From the NCBI GenBank assembly GCA_949987565.1, contig OX465111.1, forward strand, positions 4,916,421 through 4,980,420: DNA of 64,000 nt, written 5' to 3'. Below are positions 49,801 to 61,800 of this stretch, in pieces; the first letter of the stretch is position 1; every line of letters begins with the position of its first letter. Under the pieces are notes generated by a model. It was not told the DNA's origin. It made no database searches and saw nothing but the letters and a program-made list of their open reading frames with translations. Origin of the DNA: Luidia sarsii (taxonomy: Eukaryota; Echinodermata; Asteroidea; Paxillosida; Luidiidae). Made by a program: the position numbers and the translations under genes.

Positions 49801-52800
49801 GGTAAATTGCGGTATACACTCTCAGTGTGTGTCCTGTGCGGGAGGTGCAAAGCATTAGGGTTAAAGAATGCATCAATGGAACTAGAGACAACCAGGAAAA
49901 GGCACCGACTATAACATGGTTCATGATTTTCAGACTAGAATTAGATCAGACTTGAAGGTTTGCACCATATATCTCTTCTCTTTCAAGAAGTGTGGCTCTG
50001 AAAAGAGTTGGTAACTCTTTTCAGAGCCACACTTCTTGAAAGAGAGGAGACTACAGTACATGGTGTCACCGCAAACCTTCCACTTAGACTAGAATTATTG
50101 GAAATAAAAAAGAAATTAACCACAACTACCACCATCCACCCCTGGTCACCAGGACTACTGGTACCCACCATGGAATGCAGTGCAGTGGAATGTCGCTGTA
50201 ACGAACGCCAATATACCGAACATTGGGCTAAAACGAACATGCCCTTTGGCTCCTGATATTTGTGTACAAAATATGTGTTTTTATATAACTACTATAATAA
50301 ATGACTGCTATACTGAACAACTGTTATGGATCCCTGGATGTTCGTTAAAGCGACGTTCCACTGTATAGCAAAGAACACAGCAAGTTATCATTAAACTTGT
50401 CCCACAGGTCTCTGAATGCGAAAGGGCTATCACTTTCAAAAGCTGCACGTACATGTATATGAACACCACACATGCACCTTCAGAAAATCTCTGTGATCAA
50501 ATGCCACAAAATTGCAAACAAGTTAGACCAGAGTAGACCGTTAACCATCTGCAAAAAGAAACAATCAGCTGTAGGAGTAACAATAACATCATCACAAGTT
50601 GCCACAGTACCGCAGGAAATTACTAGTGGGACAGAATAACAGCACCAATTATCATGGCAGGGAGTCTGACATTAGCATCAACCTTACAAATAGCTTGACA
50701 ATCACTGGTTTGTTTTTTTAACCTTGTGTCAGATTGCACAATGCCATCTATAGAGAGACAAGCAGAGCTAGATTTTGATCTGTCTCGGGCCATGTCTTAC
50801 ATGTACTTGAGATGTATCCATGCTACATGTACTGGTACAGTGGTTGTCTTTTCTGAGGTGAAGGGGTTAGAAGCCACCAGTCAGCATGGTCAGAACTCAG
50901 AAGCAATTGACCACCGGCTGCCGTACATCACCACAGATCACATCCCCTCTCCAGTTGACTGAATGTTGCAAAGTGCCCATGTCTTCTGTCTATAAGGCAG
51001 TTCATTCAGGCGTCTGCTTTGATGAGCACACATCCATTTGAGTGCGTATGTTCAATGCTTCAACACGTTACATGTACATGTATGTGCACTCAGCCTAACT
51101 ACAGATACGCCTATAGAGCTAACGTACATTGTGTGTGTATGTTCACGTTTAATACGTGGACTATGTGGCATTAAGTACATGTACACCTACATGTAGTACA
51201 GTGTACACGGTCGTGTGTTCAGTGACGTTTGACACCATGGTGCAAAGATGTGTGCATGCACATTGTAGTAGTAAAAAGAGACCCCAGCAATGAGCTGCCT
51301 TTCCTTGCCCTATGATTTCTGCAGCAATCCAATCCTGCACATGCATGACATGCAAGTACTCTACGGTGTCTCAGAGAGTAGCCTATTTCCCACCATTGCT
51401 GTGGTTTCTGGCAACTGCCAAGACGACAGTTCCCTTCCGTCCCTACCTGCACGTATGCAACACCGATGCACCTTTCAGGCCATCAAATGGCGAAGATGTT
51501 TATTTGCTCCAGCCTCACATGAACGTAGCTGTCCTTGAGCTACTACACACTCCCCCCATGTCTATCAGGGTAGTCTACTGCTGTTTCATGACCACTCGGC
51601 AGGACTGACACAGTTTCTTATCTTTCACCACCAGCAAACGGCGATATCTCTCAAAGAGACAGCCGTTTTATGACCACTTGGCACAATTTCTTATCCCTTA
51701 AACCAGCAAATGGCGAGGATGATTGTTTGTTCGAACGAACGACACATGAGTGTGGCTGTCCTTGAGCGACTGTACACTTCCAAATGTCTCATAGAGTAGT
51801 CTACCGCTGTTTTTGTGACTATTGGGCAGGATGAAGGCCGTTTCAGCATCCTACCAATCAAGGCGGGCAGACGAGGAAGCCAGCTTTTGTGTGGGCCGGT
51901 GCATTTACCTGTCCTTGAGTTTCTGCGCGATCCTGTGATGTCTCTCGTGGTAGTCCACCGCCGTTTCATAATCCCTCAGGAGAGTGAAGGTGTTGCCGAG
52001 GCTGTAGCAGGCCTGGGCCTCGATGGCTATATCGCCCAGACGTCGAGCAATGTGCAAGGTTTTCCTAAGAACAGAAAAAAAGGAAAAAACACAGGGGGAA
52101 AGGACAGCCCCTTTAAAGTATAGTGTAAACTTGATAGTTCAACAATAACAGTGAAAATAATGCAAAGTCTTTAAGAGCACCAACCTCACTGAAGGCGCAC
52201 ACAGTTCTATCAAGCAAATCAATCAAGATGTGTAAAGATTGCCGTGTTAGTCTAACTGATGAATGATAACAACCTGAGGAAAGCACTAGGGGACTCAGCA
52301 GCTGGAAAGAGTGTGCCAGCTTTCGTAGAGACAACTACGGCATCAGATGCAACTCAGGCTGCTACTGCACAGTACAATACATACAATGTACAAGTAGTAT
52401 ACATGTAGTTGTCACTATGAAAGCTCACACACCGGTTGGTCCTCGGGTGCTTCCGTGAGTTGGAAATTTATTTTCAAAAGTCAATGAGGGAAACTAATAA
52501 GCACTGTGTGCTCTGTGGTTTGCCAGACTGCACGCTTAAAAAATAAAGTTACAGGCAGCTCGGGTGGGATTTGAACCCACGACTCCTGCTTTCTAGTGCA
52601 GACGTCCAACCGTCTTAACCACTTGACCACTAAGCTTATAGAAGTTGCAAAAATGAACGCAAACCATACATGTACCGGGTATCTATGAGAGGGAACTTGC
52701 AAAGTGCTTAACAAATTTGAGTAATATGAAAAATGTTGCCAACTGCTCACTGAATAAAATTACCGAAATGCATATCAATAATTACCGGTAGGAGGGCCAG

Positions 52801-55800
52801 AGATTTGGATCCTAGCAGGACCTCTCTCAAGAGAAGAATCAGCAAAAGATTAGCAAAGTGTGATTTCAAATGAGTTTTAAAGCTTTCCGGGGAGTGAATA
52901 CTATGTAGGCAAAGTTTTTGAGTAGGCAATTGATTGCACAATGTGTGTCTCTTGAGAGTGAAGGACCTTTCTCTCATTCTGTGCTTGCATAATGGAACTA
53001 ATACTTAATATCCTGTGTCCAAAAATTGCAAAGGATTAAGCTGAAGTGTAAAGTACATGTATAAGTAACTTTAGACACATCGTGTTCAGGAGCAGAGTCA
53101 TGTACATTGTACAGTACACTTTGGAATTGTGGGGTTGGTGGTGGTTTGTTTTGTTATTTCGGCAATAAATTGTGCAATTACAGTGTATCTTGCCATGTGT
53201 ACACAATCTCTTAGACTTACAGTACCATAAGCCATTCAGTTAATCATTCCCTTTCAATCTCAAATATTTTGCCTGAGCTTTCTGTGGCAGGACATTTCTC
53301 TGCCTTTGAGAAACAGAAAAGTCCCAGTAGGGTCGAAACAAATGTTTGCGCGCTGTATAATTTTGGTCAATTGCGACGCGATCTTCCCATTTGATCTGGT
53401 TGAGCATATGCGCCGTCAATGAATCTTCCTGCTTCCTTTTTTTTTGTCGGCACAGGCTGTGCTTCACTTTCACACAGTAATACATTCTCCGCTGTTGCTC
53501 CGGCGAGATCATCAGTCTAGTCGCGGGCAGAGTCACATGAGACACAGTGTATCCAGGAGTCTGCTGCCCAGCCTTATCGGGCAGTATGCTGTTACAATAT
53601 TGACAGTGACACTGTACAGCCCTTGCTCCATGGTTGTACGGCCTGGGACCGAGAGTGTGTACACAGATACTCCTCGGACACTGAGAAACAGTCAAATCAC
53701 TAATCCAATGGTTCACTGATTGCAGCTGTTTTGATATTGCTGCAGAAAAACACTCAACGAGCGGCGCCCAATGTGGAGGGGTGCCCATAACCGGAGAGCA
53801 ATTGATTTGGTACAAAGGTCGGAATTCCATTCAGAACTCCACAAACACGTAAGCCTTACTGCAACACCAAGTGTACACACATGGATAATAATTATGTACT
53901 GTACATGTACATGTACAATATGTTCATCTTCAACCTTTATCATGTATAGGGTGTACATGTGTGTACATATAAATATGTAAAAATTTCAAGTGAAATGAAC
54001 CGGGGATCGGCAATATCTTTGCTGAGATTCCACACACTATACGTTGCACATGTGTGATTCACACATTAACATGTACGATACCAGTAATTTGTGTATAATT
54101 CAAACACTTGGTATGGATGGCCTGATCAATGAATGGAAAACCCATGTACATGTACAGTGTAGTACATGTACGTATGTAAGGAGAGAATTGGTTCTCAAAA
54201 GATACGTACATGTATCACTCCAATGCATGTACAGTACATGTACATGTACATACTGTACATGTTCAGTAATTTACAATGTACAGTGTACTTCTTTTGGCAA
54301 TGTGTGCTTGGCATAATAGCCAGGCCTATTATACATGTAAATGTACACGGATGTATTTATAAACATGTAATATGTATGCCCATGTAAAATCACTCAGTAT
54401 CCCGTTCCATGGCTAAATGCATTATTCAGCAGTAAACTACAGAGTACAGACCTTTATTAAACATGTGCAGTTCATGTGCAAGCGTACTGTACATGTAAAG
54501 TACATGTACTGTACATGTACATGTACATGTACAGTACATGTACACATGTACACGTTGTATCTGTACCTACGGTACAGGGGTGTATTGGTCTGACGGTCTG
54601 ATGATGTACCGGTAGAAGACTACTGTATGTACTGTATACAATGGTATACATAAACCTGATGGTCTATGATGGTCTGGTGGGCTATTAGACTAAGGGCACA
54701 GGAGGCAAACACCTGGACACAATCAGAGAAACCACGCAGTAAGGGAGTGTGCCATTCAAGACGTCTCATTCAATCCACAGTCTGAGCATCCCTTAGCATA
54801 CGCATAATTTATCCGTCTTGGGATGAGAAATCAGCCTGGCCGCTGCCATCCAGCACCTCCCAGAAATCAAATTATCTTTGTTCACAGCGGAGCATACTAG
54901 GACTGCCGGCTATAGAACTGTCCTCATAAAAAAACCTCATATTTCTACACACTTCTGTATTCATATTTCTGGCATTTAAGAAAAACTTGCAAATCATTCC
55001 TGAATGTAAAAAAATGCATAAAATACATCTCGTGTTGTTAACCTTACAGAGAAGAACATGTTTTGAAAAATGTTACTAACTTTCAAAGCACTTTCTTCAA
55101 TCTTGTCTACTGCGTGAACAGACTTGCCAGTTCGTGACAATGCACATGATTATGTGTATGTATTCAAGGTTAATAATGTACATGTAGTCCAACAATGGTG
55201 CAAACAGCTTCATACTGACGTGAAATATTCCAATCTCACACCATCCCTTCGCTAAGTTCCCTACTGCATGTACCCGCTCTTTCCTTTGGTTTCACTTTCT
55301 CACCGTAGTCTGTCTTACAGCTTTCCTCTTTAACCTTCTTTTTCTTAAAATTTAGTGGGCCTGACGTTTCGATCCTAGCAGGACCTCTCTCAAAGGCTTA
55401 GAGAAAGGTCCTCCTGGTTTTTCTGTCATACGTTTCCTACTGACTCTCACCTTCCAATATGTTTTCGTCCTTGTCATTCTGCCTTTGAGAAAGGTCATGC
55501 TACTAAAGGATCTAAAAATGCCAGATGCTCGTCTACATTTTACTTAGTGATATACAAAAATGTTGCAAACTGCTTACTGACTAAAATTACCAAAATGCAA
55601 ATCTTAAAATTTAGTGGGCCTGGCGTTTTGATCCTTGCAGGACCTTTCTCAAAGGCAGAGTGACAAGGACAAAACAGATACATGTACATGAAGGAAGGAG
55701 GAAGAGAATGAATAGGACACAGATGAGAAACACAGGACAAAGAGTAAAGCTGGTAGAGTGAGATCAAAGGGAAGGGCAAGGAGTAGGGTAAGGATTAGTG

Positions 55801-58800
55801 AGAGGAGGGGGGAAGATCAAAGAGAGAAGTGTGGAGGAGTGAACACAAAAGAAGGATTATCAGAAAGCTGCTTCGTGTTAGTCATTACCCTCCTGGATGT
55901 TGAGACCATGTGGTTGAATAGTCCGAAGACGCTTCATCCACATTTTCTCACGGCTAAGATGGACAGCATTACTACAGTGACCAAGGGATTCTATGCCCAG
56001 TACACTCATATCTGATATCGAATGATCAGGGAGATTGAAGTGATACCCAACAGGGGTGTCCATTTTACCGGTTTTGATAGTCAACCTATGGCCATAGATA
56101 CGTTTTTGAGTGTGTTTTTGGTCTCGCCAACATACTGAACAATACAAACTCTACAAAAGATGAGGTATATGACCTCTCTCTCTTCTTGGGAAAGGTCCTC
56201 TCTCTCTGCCTAGGGAAAGGTCCTGAGCACTAGGATCAAAATCTTCAAAATCTTGACAACTCAAAGCAATTACACTTACAGGGTCTGACGTTATGATACT
56301 ACTGTAGCAGGACCTCTCTGCCATTGGAAAAGGTCATGCTAGGATCAAAAAGTTTAGCCCTGTTTTTCAGCTAGCAGTCAATTTGATCAAACTGATTGCA
56401 CATTGTAATTCACAAGTACGATCCATCGCAAGAGCTATGCACAGGAAACATAAATGCTGCCTGCATACAGCCTATCACAACTTATGATAGGTTATCCATC
56501 ACAAGTTGAGCTACTGTATGATGCATCGTAAGGCTTTGTGAAATCCAGCCCTGGACGACCAAAAGATCAATTTGGCTGCTGCAATGGTTTGACTCATGTG
56601 GCCCTGCTGGTCAGGGAGACAGAAGAAAAACGAATGAGGGAAAAATCCTGTTTTCATTTGATTCAATCCAAATGGCATTGCATCTGTCAAATTTTCATTC
56701 ACAATGTCACATCCGTTCTTGTATGCTCTAAGCTTCTTTAAGTACATATACAATTTGTGCAAAATTGAGAGGGACTAACGTTCTGATCCAAGCAGGGGCT
56801 TCCTCAAAGGCAGACAAGTCCTGCAAGGATCAAGATGCCAGGGGTGGATTTCACAAAGCCTGACAATACATCGTCACTCAACTGACAATGGATAACCCTT
56901 CATAAGTTCTGATTGCTCATGTATGGTTTCTGCCCATTGCTCATTGTCTTGCGATTGACTGTAAGATACAATGAATTTGATGACATTGTGATTGACTGCT
57001 GGACACGCGAAAAACAAATTAAGACTTTATTTTTGAAGGCAATCAAGCTGTTTGCAACATTTTTTGTACATTAGTCCAGTTCTATATTCATCTATTTTCT
57101 TTCTTTATTTCTTTATTTTTTAATCATTTTACAAATTTGTGACCAAATTTAATAGCCCCGACGCTTTACAATTAACCAACACAGGTTGGGTATTGTGATG
57201 GTTCCAGCTGTCTTTGGATAAAAGAATGACGAAAATTGCCCCAAGAATCAATTCAAACACGTGCATTCACAGTAGAAATGAGTGAGTATGCATCTATGGA
57301 GAGATATTTGTTTGGTTGGTCTATTTTTTGTTTCTGAACAAAGGCAGGCAGACACCAGTGTTAGCAGTCAGCGTACCCTCCAGTCAAACTAAACAGAAGC
57401 CAGTCCAGGGGAAGTGGCTCCCATACTCTATTAATAGCTGGCCCCAAGCCACTCACTTGTAATAATCGGCAGCTGTCTCAAAGTCTCCCATGAAGACACA
57501 GGCGTTGCCAAGGTTACTGTAGGCCCTCCGCTCGGCCGCCTTGTCGCCAAATTCCTTGGCGATGGACAGCCGCTGTAAACAACAAGAGTTCCCATTGTCA
57601 GTTAGTGGCGGCATGCCAGTCCATGCACATTACGTACATCATTTTTATGGCACATGTTCATACAGTGTACATGTACGTACCGGTACCTGTCACCTGTACA
57701 GTTGTACCCCGGTAGACAGGGCTCAAGATCAGCATTTACTGTACATGAACCAGCAGACCTTAAGCCAGTTTCACAGAGCCACTTGCACTGTGCTTACAAT
57801 TACATGCACTGGAAGCATGAAAAGTCTACCTCACTAATGTCGGGGGAGGGTCCATTTCATGGAGATGCTAAGCCATGAAAATTTGCTATGCATGAAAAGC
57901 AGAGTTCCTAAACCTTCTCCAAAAGACTATTCTTTTACCTTTTCTATGACTGTTCTGTTGTATTTTTTTCAATCCAGGAAGCTTTGTTTTCATCAAATTG
58001 ATTAGGACCTTAAGGTGTCATTCCATCATTAACTGATGAAGAAACAGTTCACAGGAACATACTGTAGTATGCTACACGTACATCTTTAATCAAGTACACA
58101 GTGTATTGTGAACAGTAGGCCTACAGTGTACCCTCCATTTGATTACGACAGAAATTTCAACCTCTCAAAGTTCTCCTACATGTGTCTGTTATTGTGTGCA
58201 CATGTTGTCTCCTTAGATAAAACTTGGTTCGGTCAATCAAAACAAATTGCCAGGTTCTATCCTGCAAATGGGAGTCAGGGGCAAATGGCAAATGATGGTG
58301 AGTAGAACCCTGACTCCCCCACTGCACTTTATCCTGCTAAGAATAGAACAGACCAGTGGAATATCACGTGTGCTATGCGTATTATGAAAAGGCTTAATGC
58401 AGCAGTTTATCATTATCACTGTCAGTCACCAACAAGAACTTTGAGAGATGATGTAGTATGTATGCTTCTATAGCACAAGAAAACTAAATGCATAGGGACA
58501 TCCAGTGTACATGTACATGTGTACAATACATATACACGTGTATGGTGCATACCGTACATACATGTACATGTACATGTACATACAGTACGTATCATGGTAC
58601 ACACTACAAATGTATACATGTACCATGTAAACCTGTACATGTACCATGTACATGTACACCTTTACATGTACCATGTACTGTACGTACCTGTACATGTATG
58701 TATTGTAAATGTATGGCTGTAAAGCCTCAAATCTGTCTTAGCTACTGTAGAGTACATGTGTACACTGTAGAACTATATATGTACACTGTACATGTAAATG

Positions 58801-61800
58801 TATGTACACTGTACATGTGCACATGTACATGTACATGTATGTATACATTTATATGTACATGTATGTACTGTACAAACTACATGTACCCAAAATATTCCGA
58901 AGGCCTTTGGCTTCTGGCCTTGTCAATGTCCGTGTTTCCATGGTGACAGCTTTTCAGAGTAAGCTAGCCAGTTGATGAGATAAAGTAACTACCCGACTAC
59001 CGCAGACGATGAGTAGCATGTAAGGACAGTCCAGAAGACCCCCCCCCCCTCCATCCACTCTAGTGGCAAAATCAAATTATAAGTTTCCAATTATACGGCG
59101 TGGTGTGAAAGCAAGGTGTGTTTTCGCCCAATTTTCATCTCTGTTTGCTCTCCAGCATGAATGCAAATGTAGTCACAACGAGTCTGTGTAACTGTATCCA
59201 CAACTTTACCAAAATTCACAAACACAGTGAGAGGATGCATGTACATGTACAGTACAAGTACGTGTATTGTAACGCATCTTTTTTCCAGTAGACGTGAACA
59301 TGCTTTTCAAAACATGCATGTGTATTGTGTACCCCGTACCCCGGTACATGTACATGTGTATGAAGATTCATTTCCAAACAAGTGCACCCAGAGGGAATGA
59401 AAAACAGAGCTGGATAGGAATTTTTTAAATAATTCATTGAAATATGTAGCACAGAGAATTTGACAGGATCTGAAGTCCAGAACTTGAACACAGGCTTTTA
59501 CAGTACAGTACATACATGTACATGTACATGACTGTACACAGGTACTGTACATTTACATGCACCGGTGCTCTACATGTACCAATTCAATGAGGCTTTGCCC
59601 TATTCAACGGAATAAGCACTGAGCACACAAGAGCTTGACTCGCTACCTTTCCCATGAATACCATGATATCTCATCTATTCTTGAATGGCAACCTTCACCA
59701 TTAGTAGCCTGACGTACGTACATGTATATGTACGTGTATCTCATCTATTCTTGACTTGCTACCATCACCATGAGTAGCCCGACATCTCAACTGTAGACAT
59801 ACATGTATTCTTGACTCGCTACCTTCAGCATAAATAGCCTGACATCTCATCTATTCTTGACAGGCTACATGTACCTTCACAATGAAAAGCCAGACATCTC
59901 ATCTATTGTTGACTCACTACCTTCACTATGAATAGCTTGATACATGTATGTCATGATTGTTATCTATTCTTGACTTGCTTCCTTCACCATGAATAGCCGG
60001 ACATCTCATCTACCGGTACATGTTTTCTTGACTTGCTAGTGCTTCTGTACATGTACCAGGGGTACCTTCACCATGAATACATGTACATGTACATGTACAT
60101 GCTTGACTTGCTAGTTGCTACCGTACATGTACACTGAACATGTACATTCACCATGAATACATGAATACATGTACATGCTTGACTTGCTAGTTGCTACCGT
60201 ACATGTACACTGAACATGTACATTCACCATGAATACATGAATACATGTACATGCTTGACTTGCTAGTTGCTACCGTACATGTACACTGAACATGTTCATT
60301 CACCATGAATACATGAATACATGTACATGCTTGACTTGCTAGTTGCTACCGTACATGTACATGTACATGTACACTGTACATGTACATTCACCATGAATAC
60401 ATGTACATGCTTGACTTGCTAGTTGCTACATACCTGTACACTGTACATTCACCACGAATAGCCTACCGTATCTTCAATAGATTTCTTATTTGGCAATGGA
60501 TTTGGCGATTTGTAATCCGATGAGGGTTGGCCCTGTTCAACATAATTCCCACTGCATGCTCAGTGCTTTGCCTGATTGCCTGCTGAAAAAAAGACAGACA
60601 GCTCAGGTGGGATTCAAACCTGTGACTCCTGCTTTTTAGTGTATATGTAGATGTTTTAACCATTATGAGTATAAACCATAACCTAATGTACATGTAAGTG
60701 TGTATGTTACTGTATGTACATGTACATGTGAATGCACATGCACATGTACATGTACATGTACAACATACACAAAATGTATGTACATGTACAAGTATGCAAT
60801 ACTAATTAGTAGTACATGCAATAATTCTGTGTACACTAAAATGTACCATGCTTACAGTTTACTGTACGTGTAGAGTACATTGCAATTGTGTACATTGTAC
60901 TTTTGTGTACATGTATTTGTACATCCCATCACTACAGTATACTAGTACTGTGTGTGTGTCATCTGTGTTGTACAATGTACAGTTCATATTTTGAGCCAAG
61001 GTTCCTTTTTAATGCCCGTTATGATACATTGTAAACACAGGCATGTTAGGTTGAGGAACCCGATAATCAAATCACACTGATAACTGAATCAATGATATCT
61101 GCAGAGAAGATAACCAGCGTACAGTGTACATATACGAAGAAGAAGCATGTCGGTAATTACAGCGGCAAACACTGGGTACCAATGATGAGTGTACATGTAG
61201 TGTTGTACAGTAGATGTAATATAGACCCTACTGGATTATAGAGCCGTTCCCACTACGAAAAAATCGCGATTCAAAAACTTTTTTGTTTTGGTCGTATCCA
61301 TACAGGCCAAATAATCGGGTCGCAAATAAATGCGAGCCGATTGCGGTTAGCATGTGGTCGCGCTGCGCAAGCGGGTATGGCGGGACTTGCTAACGAACGT
61401 AAACGAACCCTGTGCTGCACTTCCTGGCAATAAGGTGTTGGCAGGAAATGCAATGCTTGCGCAATGCATCATGGGCTTAAATAAACCGGTGCGATTTGAG
61501 CGGAGCATTCCCACACACATCGCGTCGCAAATAAATGTGATTATTTGAAAAAAGTCTCACTCTTAGTGGAGTCCGAATCGCGATTTAAATCCCACTAATA
61601 ATCGCGTTTATTGTGTCCCCACACGCAAAAAAGAGTGGAGTTTAAATCGCGATCCAAATAATCAGATCTATTTGGTGTAGTGGGAATGGCCCTATTATGT
61701 GTAGGTACATGTATACTTACAGTATGAACATGGTGGTAAACATTCATATTATTCATGTGTAGGCTTCCAAATTCGTTCTAGCCAAATGGACTGAATCCAG

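Larger units (their letters stand above)
49600..51908. other. GPSM2 intron with palindrome and decayed TPR7 exon copies
   Basis: 49978-50044 is a perfect hairpin; 51529-51850 holds two decayed copies of the TPR7 exon's 3' half. The remainder is apparently unique with scattered TACATG motifs. Confidence 0.75.
52065..57456. other. GPSM2 intron between TPR7 and TPR6 exons
   Basis: Holds a P3-like piece (52.18-52.44 kb), an S1 SINE (52.54-52.64 kb), FB1 copies (52.70-52.83, 53.29, 55.35-55.66, 56.2-56.35, 56.77-56.85 kb), TACATG clusters (53.9-54.56 kb) and the Penelope-like fragment (55.87-56.17 kb). 54.7-54.95 kb looks unique and may be regulatory. Confidence 0.65.

Noticed and set aside
52545..52640. 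Functional tRNA-Ser gene
   Set aside because: A and B boxes are good, but the acceptor stem does not close and several related copies with the same body sequence show it is a SINE head.
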